A stretch of DNA of 64,000 nucleotides, from assembly GCA_913057825.1 (NCBI GenBank), contig CAJXOW010000002.1:1-64000 (forward strand), given 5' to 3'. Source of the stretch: an uncultured Balneolaceae bacterium (GTDB taxonomy: Bacteria; Bacteroidota; Rhodothermia; Balneolales; Balneolaceae). Shown here one piece after another: positions 35,212 to 43,700 of the stretch. Positions within the stretch are counted from its first letter, which is position 1. Every line of letters begins with the position of its first letter. The notes under the pieces were generated by a model. That model was not told where the DNA came from. It searched no databases and was given only the letters and a program-made list of their open reading frames with translations. The translations under genes and the position numbers were made by a program.

Positions 35212-35597
35212 TGTTGTTTCCTTGCTGTTGTTCGGGAATTGGGATGATGAAATTTGATTTATGGAAGTGGCTCACGAGTAACAGAGCATCCCGTTACCAA
35301 GCGGTTTAATATTATTTTCAGCAAGTAACTATGAGGCCGGCATTATCAGGTCTCTTTACAATGAAAACGATGGTATCGTCCATTCAGCATGACATACCAG
35401 GGTATTATTTCGTCAACAAAAGAGAGTACCATCCGGGAAATTCCAATATTTTAAAAGAATATTACCTTTTATTTCGTTATTATGATCCATTACGAATAGA
35501 CCGGTTGAGGCATACCGGCATGTCGCACTTGATTTTTATCCGGGCTCTATCAGTCTTTGTTTATCATTATAGGTCCTCAGTCGTTGCCTTGTTTTTA

Positions 35598-35628
35598 TAT
35601 GTCGGATTCAGGAAAGGGAGTAATTTTG
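35598..35628 (+). promoter_or_regulatory. Probable promoter for the PAP2 gene
   Basis: TAATTTTG at 35621-35628 fits TAnnTTTG exactly; TATG at 35598-35601, 19 nt upstream, matches TTTG at three of four positions. The start point would fall near 35635, about 20 nt before ATG 35656. The rest of the 444-nt gap 35212-35655 contains only a weak 107-codon frame that I do not accept. Confidence 0.45.
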
Positions 35629-35655
35629 TTAATAGTGACTTAACAAGCAGCTGAT

Positions 35656-36498
35656 ATGTTTATATATCTCGTAGAACGGAGCTATTTTTTCTGTAAAAAA
35701 ATTAAAGACCAGTTTTGCTGTATCTGTATAGTGGGATGTGTATTGGGAACTGTTATGAGTTGCAGCAATTCGGCATTTGCTCAAAGTGAAGGGAAAAATT
35801 TTGATCGGTTTGCCAACTGGTTGATTGAAGACCCGGTCCATATGGTAACTGATATCCAGGGAGATGATGTATTGCAAGCCGGATTTATCGGGGCTTCGAT
35901 AGCATCTATTTCAACGGCCGATCGGATGACTCATTCCTTCATATATACCAGGCAGGGCAACGTTCCTGTTTTGGATATGGCCAATTATGCCGGAGATAAA
36001 TATGTAGCGCTGTCGGCTTCAGCCGGGTTGTTCGGGACTTCGCTGCTTACCAATAATCGAAAATTTCAGGATGCGGCATTTACGTCGCTGCAGTCCCTGT
36101 TGATGACCAAGATCACGATTGGAGCTAGTAAATTTTTGTTTGCCCGTGCCCGGCCATACGCCCGTGAGGGCACCTATGATTTTGATTTTGCCACTCATGG
36201 TCAAACCTCTTTTCCCTCAGGCCATACGGCGACGGCGTTTGCGATGATTACGCCCTGGGTCGTCTACTACCCGAATGTAGCTACCTATTCGCTTATGGCC
36301 ATTCCCGCGGCGACCGGAATTGCGCGTGTATATAAGGGCAAGCATTGGTTGAGTGACGTAACAGCAGGTGCGGTGATAGGCTTTTCAATGGGATATTATC
36401 TGTCGCGCAAACACTTGAAAGTTGGTGGAAATAATTTACAGGTCTTTCCCAGAGTCGGTCGTGAAGAGGTAGGTTTGAGTTTATCGTTGAACTTTTAG
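35656..36498 (+). CDS. PAP2 superfamily phosphatase, membrane associated or periplasmic
   Basis: A 280-aa protein with an N-terminal signal or anchor (CCICIVGCVLGTVMSCSNSA). The three phosphatase motifs are present: KFLFARARPY (KxxxxxxRP, about residues 158-167), SFPSGHTATAFA (PSGH, about 182-193) and RVYKGKHWLSDVTAG (RxxxxxHxxxD, about 225-239). Family members remove phosphate from lipid phosphates such as phosphatidate or undecaprenyl diphosphate at the outer face of the membrane. The region before the motifs (about 40-150) lacks several of the helices of classical six-helix PAP2 proteins, closer to soluble or Bacteroidota-type exported variants. Confidence 0.85.
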   Translation: MFIYLVERSYFFCKKIKDQFCCICIVGCVLGTVMSCSNSAFAQSEGKNFDRFANWLIEDPVHMVTDIQGDDVLQAGFIGASIASISTADRMTHSFIYTRQGNVPVLDMANYAGDKYVALSASAGLFGTSLLTNNRKFQDAAFTSLQSLLMTKITIGASKFLFARARPYAREGTYDFDFATHGQTSFPSGHTATAFAMITPWVVYYPNVATYSLMAIPAATGIARVYKGKHWLSDVTAGAVIGFSMGYYLSRKHLKVGGNNLQVFPRVGREEVGLSLSLNF

Positions 36499-36539
36499 CC
36501 GATTACCTTTCTCCTTTTCCCTTCAAGGGGACATTGAAG

Positions 36540-36640
36540 GCGACCGAGGAAAACCATCCCCTTTTGGAGGGAGAGAAGGCCAAATATTGCAAAGATAGTC
36601 AGGGTGGGTTTTCCTCAACAGTAATCGAGTGGAGAAGGAG
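36540..36640 (+). repeat. Dispersed repeat family C, diverged copy C2
   Basis: GCGACCGAGGAAAACCATC, then CCCCTTTTGGAGGGAGAG with an imperfect hairpin, GGCCAAATATTGCAAAG, and at the end CTCAACAGTAATCGAGTGG. The closing block CCAACAGTAATCGAG is shared with C3 (63165-63178). It lies after the PAP2 gene; the gap 36499-36802 holds nothing else that I recognise. Confidence 0.65.
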
Positions 36641-36802
36641 GGCAATACCATAATATTTAATTTTACTTTCCTGCCAATCTGATTGCCATTATATTTATTT
36701 CTTTCTATAATCTTCAAGTTGGTTGTCTCGGTCTTATCGGAGAACAGCTGGTATTGATTTTACATTTACACAAGCACATCAGACAAAATTTTTTACATCT
36801 TT

Positions 36803-38422
36803 ATGAATCCATTAAAAGAAATACGTTCACTTCTTCTACTATTGACGGTTTTGGTAGTGTCAGGCCCTCTCTCCTGTGCGAGTGACCAAATCGGCGATAA
36901 AAATGAGCAGGATCGCCCGAATATTATCATTATGTATTCCGATGATCACACGGCACAGGCAATCGGAGCTTATCAGAAGGTGCTGGAGTACGGGTTGAAG
37001 CTTGATCATACGCCGACGCCGAACCTGGACCGAATGGCCGAGCAAGGAATGCGTTTTGATAACGCCTTTGTGACCAATTCAATTTGCAAACCTTCACGGG
37101 CCGTGCTGCTGACGGGTATGCACAATCATAAGAATAAAGTGTGGCGCAATGTGGGGATGTCGCTCGATACTGCTATGACGACTTTCCCTAAACTATTGAC
37201 CCGCAGCGGATATCAGACGGCGATGGTCGGCAAATGGCACCTCGGGACGGAACCGCAGGGTTTTGACTTTTACGAGATTTTATACGGACAGGGGCCCTAC
37301 TATAACCCCAGAATGCGAACGGATCGCGGAGATACGACCTATCACGGGCATACGACCGAGATCGTGACCGACCGGGCTCTGCACTGGCTCAAAAATGGAC
37401 GAAGCGGTGATGAGCCTTTTATGTTGATGTACAATCAGAAAGCACCGCACCGCAACTGGCTGCCGGGTCCGCGTCATTTGAACGATTACCGTGATCGCGA
37501 TTTGCCGGAGCCTTCAAGCCTGTTTTACGATTATTCGGGCCTTGCTTCCCCTGCTAAAAATCAGCAGATGGAAATTGGCAATCACATGTCATGGGGGTGG
37601 GACCTGAAAGTGCCGAAGAACCCCGAAACCGGGAAAGAGGGACAGATGGATTATTTGATCCGCCGAAATGATCTTACCGAGGATCAGATTAAGACGATTA
37701 AAGACGCCTATGCCGAAAATAACCAGTATTTGTATGATAACTGGGATCAGATGACGGAGAAAGATAAAATTCGCTGGAAGTATCAACGGTACGTAAAAGA
37801 TTACCTTCGGGTAATTCGTGGCGTAGATGACGGCGTGGGACGTTTGATGGACTACCTGAAGCGGGAAAACCTATACGACAATACCGTTGTGATCTACGCA
37901 GGTGACCAGGGTTTTTTCCTGGGTGAGAACGGGTGGTTCGATAAGCGTTGGATCTACGAGGAGTCGATGCGCATGCCGTTAATCGTACATTGGCCGGAAG
38001 GAATCGATGCCGGATCTGTCAGCAAGCACCTGGTACAGAATCTCGACCTGGCCCCAACCATATTGGATTTGGCCAATACCGATATTCCGGATCAAGTGCA
38101 GGGACGTTCACTCGTGCCTATTCTTAAAGGAGAGGATCCCGAGTGGAGAGATGCGGTGTATTACCATTACTACGAAGGTCCCCCGCGTGTTCACAACGTC
38201 GCCAAGCACTATGGCATCCGGACGCAACGCTATACCATTGCTCACTACTATGAGCAAGACGAATGGGAGCTGTTCGATCTGGAAGAAGACCCTGAACAAC
38301 TTCAGAGCGTTTATGGTGATTCGGAATATTCCCAGGTAGAGGAGCGACTCAAGAATAAAATCGACGAGCTGCAGAAGAAGTACGAAGTCGAGTTTATGCC
38401 GGAAAAATATGAAAAAGACTAG
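36803..38422 (+). CDS. Sulfatase lipoprotein (arylsulfatase family S1)
   Basis: A 539-aa sulfatase. A lipoprotein-type signal (LLLLLTVLVVSGPLSC, Cys about 26) is followed by RPNIIIMYSDDHTAQAIGAY, whose Asp-Asp bind calcium. The catalytic site is CKPSRAVLLTG with Cys95, converted to formylglycine by FGE in the C-x-P-S-R context. MVGKWHLG (about residues 141-148) and, near the C-terminus, GDQGFFLGENGWFDKRW supply further active-site residues. It removes sulfate esters from sulfated carbohydrates; anchoring suggests a periplasmic or surface role. The substrate class is not clear, though the overall length and DDGVGRLMDYL segment fit N-sulfoglucosamine- or choline-sulfatase-like branches. No sulfatase-maturing enzyme is nearby. 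Confidence 0.88.
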   Translation: MNPLKEIRSLLLLLTVLVVSGPLSCASDQIGDKNEQDRPNIIIMYSDDHTAQAIGAYQKVLEYGLKLDHTPTPNLDRMAEQGMRFDNAFVTNSICKPSRAVLLTGMHNHKNKVWRNVGMSLDTAMTTFPKLLTRSGYQTAMVGKWHLGTEPQGFDFYEILYGQGPYYNPRMRTDRGDTTYHGHTTEIVTDRALHWLKNGRSGDEPFMLMYNQKAPHRNWLPGPRHLNDYRDRDLPEPSSLFYDYSGLASPAKNQQMEIGNHMSWGWDLKVPKNPETGKEGQMDYLIRRNDLTEDQIKTIKDAYAENNQYLYDNWDQMTEKDKIRWKYQRYVKDYLRVIRGVDDGVGRLMDYLKRENLYDNTVVIYAGDQGFFLGENGWFDKRWIYEESMRMPLIVHWPEGIDAGSVSKHLVQNLDLAPTILDLANTDIPDQVQGRSLVPILKGEDPEWRDAVYYHYYEGPPRVHNVAKHYGIRTQRYTIAHYYEQDEWELFDLEEDPEQLQSVYGDSEYSQVEERLKNKIDELQKKYEVEFMPEKYEKD

Positions 38423-38557
38423 ATAAGTTCCTTTCAGAACTTATCAGGTGAAAGGTGAAGGGTGAACGGTGAGAGCTTATTGGTGATGGGTATTGTTGAT
38501 TGGAGGTCGTATTGAAAAGCTTTTTGCCGTTCGTCCTTTATAGACTTTGAAGTTATA

Positions 38558-38592
38558 AGAGTCGGACTTTCACGAAAAATTGCAAAAAGCCC
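38558..38592 (-). repeat. Family A half element (A4), inverted, next to a terminator-like hairpin
   Basis: AGAGTCGGACTTTCACGA then AATTGCAAAAAGCCC equals the reverse complement of the right half of A2 (GGCTTTTTTGCAG...CGTGAAAGTCCGAC). It overlaps a stem AAGCCCGTCGG (38587-38597) / CCGGCGGGCTT (about 38608-38618), which on the minus strand ends in TTTTT. No minus-strand gene lies nearby, so the half element may be left over from an earlier arrangement. The gap 38423-38768 also has the palindrome GATAAGTTC/GAACTTATC at 38423-38446. Confidence 0.6.
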
Positions 38593-38768
38593 GTCGGGAG
38601 GACTGATCCGGCGGGCTTCAGGTTGCCCGCACGTTTGTTCTTGCTACCGATAAGAAGCACGGCATTTCAAAGTGAGAGATTCAGTATAGAAGTCGATCAG
38701 CATGAGGGGTTTGTCTACAGCTTCGGTGTTTTTTAAATGATAAGATCAATTTTAAAACATTATTAATT

Positions 38769-39983
38769 ATGGCAAATGGAATTGCATTGATGGGTTGGAG
38801 TCTTCCGGCGATGGAAAGTGCCGAAAAATTGGATATCCCATATGTGGTGGTTGGTTACCCGGATTTTCAAAACTATGCCGAGGAGCACAACATTCCTTTT
38901 GTGGGATGGGAGTTCAAAGATTGGAATGAAAATAATACCTCTCTGCAATTAGCCGAAAAGTTGAAGCCTTATGACGTGGATCTGGCGGTTCCCCTGTTTG
39001 AGGAAACGGTGGACTGGGCCGGAGCCCTGAATTCGATTTTTAGAGATGATCCCCGACTTTTTAACCGCTCTTTCCTGTTTCGCAACAAAGCAATGATGAA
39101 ACGGAAAGCCTTACTGGCCGGTTTACGGGTTGGCTTGTTCGATGAAGTGTACAACACCAACCAGGTACACAAATTTATGGATCGGCTTAACCAGGCTAAC
39201 TTGCAGTTGGAGGGGGAGGAAGATGCATGGGTGCATTTGAAACCCTTTGATGCAGCCGGTACGGTTGGACATAAATTGTTGCGGTCGCGTAAAGATATTG
39301 ATGATAAGGTTATAGAAAAGGATTTTCCCTGCATGGTGGAAAGTCACTTGCCGGGCAAGGAGTTTTCTTGTGAGGCCTTTATTCATGATGGAAAGATCCG
39401 ATTTATGAATATAACCGAGTACGTGAAGCTCGGCTACTCCAACTATGTTCCCTGCGGACCCGAATTGGAGGAGAAACGTCCCAAGATTCGGGAAGTGATG
39501 GAGCGTTTGGTGGATGCCTTCGGTATTGAATATGGGGTGATTCATCCCGAGTGGTTTTTGACCGAGAATGATGACTTGAGTTTTGGCGAGGTGGCAACGC
39601 GGATTCCCGGTGGACACATATTTGAGTTGATCAGCAAATCCTATGATTTTGATGCCGTCCAGGCCATGATTCTTTGCAGCGATCCCGAAACCGACGAGAA
39701 AACCCTCGAGGAATTCTTTCCGGACGAGTCGGAGTTTACCCAGTACCACGGTAGTTTGATGGTGTATCCCAAGCGGGGACACATTACGCGGCTGGAGGTG
39801 CCGGAAGAACTGGAGGAGGATAGTTACTTTGAGGAACATACCCTGTTGCCGCCCGCTCCTCATAAAGTGGGAGATCGTGAAGGGTATGGGAATCATTACG
39901 GTACGATTTTCTTTAAGGGAAAAGATCCCGAACGCATGAAATCGCTGTTAACGCACTATCAAGGCGCTGATTTTTACGTGTAA
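38769..39983 (+). CDS. ATP-grasp superfamily ligase of unknown substrate
   Basis: A 404-aa ATP-grasp enzyme. An N-terminal Rossmann-like part (about residues 1-100, PYVVVGYPDFQNYAEEHNI) precedes the ATP-grasp core: lid and K region at LFRNKAMMKRKALLAG, WVHLKPFDAAGTVGHKLL (phosphate loop-like), VESHLPGKEFSCEAFIHDGK (metal and ATP region) and VIHPEWFLTENDDLSFGEVATRIPGGHI (catalytic Glu/Arg). Such enzymes form amide or peptide bonds through acyl phosphates, e.g. L-amino acid ligases and peptide modifiers. It is not D-Ala-D-Ala ligase or a purine enzyme by motif. Only 37 nt separate it from the next gene, a Cys/His/Asn protein, so the two probably act together. Confidence 0.78.
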   Translation: MANGIALMGWSLPAMESAEKLDIPYVVVGYPDFQNYAEEHNIPFVGWEFKDWNENNTSLQLAEKLKPYDVDLAVPLFEETVDWAGALNSIFRDDPRLFNRSFLFRNKAMMKRKALLAGLRVGLFDEVYNTNQVHKFMDRLNQANLQLEGEEDAWVHLKPFDAAGTVGHKLLRSRKDIDDKVIEKDFPCMVESHLPGKEFSCEAFIHDGKIRFMNITEYVKLGYSNYVPCGPELEEKRPKIREVMERLVDAFGIEYGVIHPEWFLTENDDLSFGEVATRIPGGHIFELISKSYDFDAVQAMILCSDPETDEKTLEEFFPDESEFTQYHGSLMVYPKRGHITRLEVPEELEEDSYFEEHTLLPPAPHKVGDREGYGNHYGTIFFKGKDPERMKSLLTHYQGADFYV

Positions 39984-40020
39984 TTCAGGTTTCAAGTTTT
40001 AGCAACCCTCGAGGTAATCC

Positions 40021-42000
40021 ATGAGTATTCCACAGACGGCCCCGGAGAAAATTATATCACAGCTTCACCGATCACTTTCGGCTCTTCAACAGGCCCCCGG
40101 CTTTTCGAAGAATATGTATATGCCGTCGGTTATGGCGGCTGTTCACCGGTTGGCGGAAACGGAACAAGGTATTGAGTATCTTTATGAGATCATCGGCGAG
40201 TTGTATGATGCCGATTTGTTTACGGAAGGTCCCTGGGAAGATCCGCAAGCACTGGTTCCCTCCCTCGTTAGCGGCACGTTGAAAAGCGGGGGAGAGACCA
40301 CGAATATGGAGATACTCAGTGAACTCCGCATGTTGGCAATAGCAAACGGGTTAATTAAGGATGGGCGCTGTTCGTCGAGCGAAGCGCGCGATTTTCTTCA
40401 CGAGGTTTTAGCCAATAATCTCGATTTTGTGTTTCCCGATCGATCGGAGGAAAGTCGATCGATCGATCCGGAGACCTGGGTCAAAATCCGAAGTTTGTTT
40501 TCGATCCTGCTTGAACATCTTCCATTTAAGGGCATTAAGGCAAACCTGCTGGAAGAGATCCAAATGATTACGGCCCAGCGGCCGATCATTACGAACCGGG
40601 TAACCAAAATACTTGAGTTTATACATAATGAGCTGGAACTTGATCGCGCTGTGCCCGAAGAACAGGCCTTGGAAAATCTTGTGAATGCTCGCTATGCCCC
40701 GACCGACTATTTACAATCCCGGGAGGGATCCTATAACGAGGAAAAATACCGATCCTTTCTTGAAGAGGCCGATGACGATACCCTGATGGAAGAATGTCAA
40801 CAGATGGGACAGAGTTTGGTTAACACCGGGATAGGTAGCAAATGGCACGTGTATCTGTTGGAAAAGGTAGTTGACCGGCCATTTTTGGTGAAGGAGGTGC
40901 TGGCGTTGAATAAATCGGGTCGGACCGAGTATGATAATCACCGGGAAATGGCCGAAGGTTTGATTTCAACGATCCTGGATCCTGCCTTGAGTCGATGTCT
41001 ATACGGAGCCGGACGGATGCTGGAGCGCAACCTGTTATCCCACCAGCCGGTAAAGAGTGCCTTGAAGCGATTGTTTAAACTGCAGCTTCATCCCGCTGTT
41101 GAGGAGAATATTTTTCGATCGACGACTGCTCACCATATGAAAAATCCGGAGGCCCGGCGTATGTTAATAGCTGATACGCTCTGCATTCTCGGTCAGCCGT
41201 TGGGCATCGGCCAGGGATGGAATCCGACCTGCCAATCGGCTCGAGGCATCAGTTTGTGGAGCCAGCACGCCCCGGGTAAGTTATTGCGAAAGATCATAAC
41301 GGCCGCCAGTGAGAACAACCTGTCGATGCGATTTGAGGAGGAATTGATAGAGTCCGATGACCTTGTCCTGGGATTGGCCAAGGATTTTGATTACCATCTG
41401 GATATCGTATCGATTGTGCTGGTGCCCCACCTCGACAAGATCTATAATGAAATGATGCGGCGCTGTTCGCTACGTCAGGAAGATGGACACAAGTGGGTAA
41501 ACCCGGCTTTATATGGACAGTGGATCCCCACGGGCTTTATCTCGGCCTATGATGTTACCACCCATGCTATTAAAGATTATCGCAATTTTGTGCGAGTATT
41601 CTATGCTACGCATCACCCGGACTATAACGGCGAAAACGATCTGACATATCCCAATCCGGTGGGCATATTCATTACCTCGGCAACCGGGAAGTTATTGGGA
41701 TTTCATGCAGTATCGATCTTGAGAGTGGATCGCGACGAGGATCAAATGCGGGTGTATTTTCTCAATCCCAATAATGAAGGGCGCCAGAGTTGGGGGGGCG
41801 AAATCACCCCGACAGTGGCCGGACATGGAGAAGAGCATGGCGAGTCATCTTTGCCGTTTTATCAATTTGCATCACGCTTGTATGCTTTTCATTATCATCA
41901 ATCGGAAGCCCGCGATTTGGAGGCGATTTCCGAAGAGAAAGTGACACAGGTTGAAGAAATTGCCCGTAACAGCTGGGGGGAATCATATATTTGGACGTAA
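40021..42000 (+). CDS. Large protein with a putative Cys-His-Asn (papain-like) site, partner of the ATP-grasp ligase
   Basis: A 659-aa cytosolic protein, no signal peptide, that I cannot assign to a family. The first 380 residues look alpha-helical. The C-terminal part has C404 in GWNPTCQSARGISLWSQ at a helix start, H562 in SATGKLLGFHAVSILRV and N582 in YFLNPNNEGRQSWGG. The order Cys helix, His strand, Asn/Asp strand is that of papain-like and transglutaminase-like enzymes. I infer an acyl transfer or peptidase or amidase activity; this is not proven. The gene starts at ATG 40021 with GAGGT 6 nt before, 37 nt after the ATP-grasp gene. The alanine racemase gene follows after 215 nt with a hairpin between. 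Confidence 0.6.
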   Translation: MSIPQTAPEKIISQLHRSLSALQQAPGFSKNMYMPSVMAAVHRLAETEQGIEYLYEIIGELYDADLFTEGPWEDPQALVPSLVSGTLKSGGETTNMEILSELRMLAIANGLIKDGRCSSSEARDFLHEVLANNLDFVFPDRSEESRSIDPETWVKIRSLFSILLEHLPFKGIKANLLEEIQMITAQRPIITNRVTKILEFIHNELELDRAVPEEQALENLVNARYAPTDYLQSREGSYNEEKYRSFLEEADDDTLMEECQQMGQSLVNTGIGSKWHVYLLEKVVDRPFLVKEVLALNKSGRTEYDNHREMAEGLISTILDPALSRCLYGAGRMLERNLLSHQPVKSALKRLFKLQLHPAVEENIFRSTTAHHMKNPEARRMLIADTLCILGQPLGIGQGWNPTCQSARGISLWSQHAPGKLLRKIITAASENNLSMRFEEELIESDDLVLGLAKDFDYHLDIVSIVLVPHLDKIYNEMMRRCSLRQEDGHKWVNPALYGQWIPTGFISAYDVTTHAIKDYRNFVRVFYATHHPDYNGENDLTYPNPVGIFITSATGKLLGFHAVSILRVDRDEDQMRVYFLNPNNEGRQSWGGEITPTVAGHGEEHGESSLPFYQFASRLYAFHYHQSEARDLEAISEEKVTQVEEIARNSWGESYIWT

Positions 42001-42024
42001 AGAAGGGGCAAAAAGTCTTCTTAG

Positions 42025-42133
42025 CCCGAAAGCTGGAAATTTAAGAATCGACGCTTCAAAAGCTTGTATATATATGACTGAAATGGATTACAAGCCCGGC
42101 TAATCCTCGAATCTTCAAGCTTACAGCTTCGAG
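42025..42133. repeat. Imperfect inverted repeat before alr
   Basis: CCCGAAAGCTGGAAATTTAA (from 42025) is loosely mirrored by the reverse complement of CTTCAAGCTTACAGCTTCGAG (42113-42133), and the inner GCTTGTA (42062-42068) pairs with TACAAGC (42089-42095). The AAGCTGGAA motif is shared with the outer arm of the palindrome at 43403, so these two elements, flanking alr, may be related. It fills half of the 214-nt gap. Confidence 0.45.
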
Positions 42134-42214
42134 CGTAGTGAATTAGTGAGCAACTAATTTTATCGCTACAACCAATCTACGCTGAATTCATAAGTCAAAC
42201 TACCGTTCAATACC

Positions 42215-43369
42215 ATGACCAGTCACTCGTCTCGCATTGAATTGAGTAAGTCGGCCCTGAAGAATAACTTGGAATTTATACGCCAAAAAATCGGTCAGCA
42301 TCCCGTGCTTTCTTCAGTGGTCAAAGCCAATGCTTATGGGCACGGTATTGAGACGTTTGTTCCCCTGGCAGAGGAATGCGGGGTCGAGCACTTTGCCGTG
42401 GCCACCAGTTTTGAGGCGGAAGAAGTGGTCGAAGCGCGAACCGGCGACGCGGATATTATGATAATGGGGATTCTCTATCCGGAAGACCTCCACTGGGTCG
42501 TCGATCATGAAATTGAATATTTTGTATTTAATTTTCATCGACTGGAGAGGTCCCGTGAGGTAGCTGATAAGGTGGGAAAGAAAGCCCGGGTGCACTTGGA
42601 ACTGGAAACAGGGGGAAATCGCACCGGTTTGCATGAAGAGCAGTTGGACAAGGCACTTGACTACTTGGAACGGCATCAGGATAAGTTGGAACTGATGGGA
42701 ATATGCACTCATTTTGCCGGAATCGAGTCGCTCGCCAACCAATTCAGAATTCAACAGCAGGAAAAAAATTTTGAACGAATGCGCGAGCAGGTCGAGCAGA
42801 GTGATGTTGAGCCTCATTACTATCACACTGCTTGCTCCGCCGCTGCGCTGGCCTTTCCTGAAACAGTGATGGATATGGTTCGCGTAGGAACATCACAGTA
42901 CGGTATGTGGCCCAGTCCGGATATTTATAATATGCACTTGATGCAAGAAAACAAGATGTCGGATGCCCCTTTGCAGCCGGTCTTATCCTGGAAAACCGAC
43001 ATCATGCATTTAAATGAAGTGGAAGAGGGGGATTATATAGGATACGGAACGGCCTATCAGGCGCCGCAGGACATGGAAGTGGCCGTGATCCCCCTGGGGT
43101 ATTCCAACGGATACGCTCGCAGCCTTTCAAACCGTCATCATGTACTCATCGGCGGACAGCGGGCTACGATTGTCGGTTCAATTAATATGAATGTATTTAT
43201 GGTTGATGTTACCGATATCCCGGATGTAGAATTGCGCGACGAAGTGGTATTGATTGGTCAGCAGGGGAATGAAAATATTTCAATCAAATCCTTCACCGAA
43301 AGCATCGATGCCATCAACAACGAATTTGTATCCCGCCTGCCGGCCGCGATACCGCGCATGATAGTGTAA
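42215..43369 (+). CDS. alr: Alanine racemase
   Basis: A 384-aa PLP enzyme that interconverts L- and D-alanine for peptidoglycan. The N-terminal barrel has the Schiff-base lysine K37 in SVVKANAYGHG; the C-terminal beta domain has the second base Tyr (about 277) in YIGYGTAYQAPQDMEV. HLELETGGNRTGLH and the phosphate-binding TACSAAALAFPETVMDMVRVG segments are also typical. GSINMNVFMVDVT replaces the more usual GRVCMDQ segment. Length is typical (about 360-390). Start ATG 42215 gives a normal N-terminus (SRIELSKSALKNNLEFIRQK). It follows the ATP-grasp/Cys protein pair but is separated from it by a hairpin element, so cotranscription is uncertain. Confidence 0.9.
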   Translation: MTSHSSRIELSKSALKNNLEFIRQKIGQHPVLSSVVKANAYGHGIETFVPLAEECGVEHFAVATSFEAEEVVEARTGDADIMIMGILYPEDLHWVVDHEIEYFVFNFHRLERSREVADKVGKKARVHLELETGGNRTGLHEEQLDKALDYLERHQDKLELMGICTHFAGIESLANQFRIQQQEKNFERMREQVEQSDVEPHYYHTACSAAALAFPETVMDMVRVGTSQYGMWPSPDIYNMHLMQENKMSDAPLQPVLSWKTDIMHLNEVEEGDYIGYGTAYQAPQDMEVAVIPLGYSNGYARSLSNRHHVLIGGQRATIVGSINMNVFMVDVTDIPDVELRDEVVLIGQQGNENISIKSFTESIDAINNEFVSRLPAAIPRMIV

Positions 43370-43402
43370 AGCTCCGCTCGCACGGAACTTTACAGCTCGA
43401 AG

Positions 43403-43665
43403 CTCGAGGCCCGAAGCTGGAAGTGGGGCGACTGGATTATCCACTTAATGCTCGGTCGAAACCACCGCACACACGTGTTTCAGCGCAAAATTTTTTGAAC
43501 CGGAAAGTGGTTAAATACCATTGGCGCAGATGATATTGTTTTACGAACAATGATTCCTTTCGAAAACGAGTTAAGTTCAAATTTTTCGCTGAAACACGTG
43601 TGTGCGGTGCTAGTAAAGGCAAACAATATAATCCAGTCGCCCCACTTCCAGCTTCGAGCCTCGAG
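43403..43665. repeat. Nested palindromic element of 263 bp between alr and mscS
   Basis: Outer arms: 43403-43440 (CTCGAGGCCCGAAGCTGGAA...) and 43628-43665 pair at 37 of 38 positions. Inner arms: 43463-43485 (CACCGCACACACGTGTTTCA...) and 43587-43609 pair perfectly over 23 bp, then continue imperfectly through the AAATTTTTTGAAC blocks. The inner element (147 nt) has the size and plan of family B elements, as if one hairpin element had inserted into another. It fills almost all of the 318 nt between the convergent alr and mscS genes and could fold in transcripts from either side. Confidence 0.85.
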
Positions 43666-43678
43666 CATTTAGCTGCAA

Positions 43679-43700
43679 AGGTTCGTCTTAGGACGAACCT
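43679..43700 (-). terminator. Hairpin over the mscS stop codon
   Basis: AGGTTCGTC (43679-43687) and GACGAACCT (43692-43700) form a perfect 9-bp stem with a 4-nt loop that holds the TAA stop of mscS. The minus-strand sequence after it is TTTGCAGC, a weak T-run, so termination strength is doubtful. Confidence 0.4.

Noticed and set aside
35331-35654. 107-codon plus-strand frame before the PAP2 gene
   Set aside because: Unusual composition, no recognisable domain, no Shine-Dalgarno, and a better explanation exists: the PAP2 promoter (35598-35628) lies inside it.
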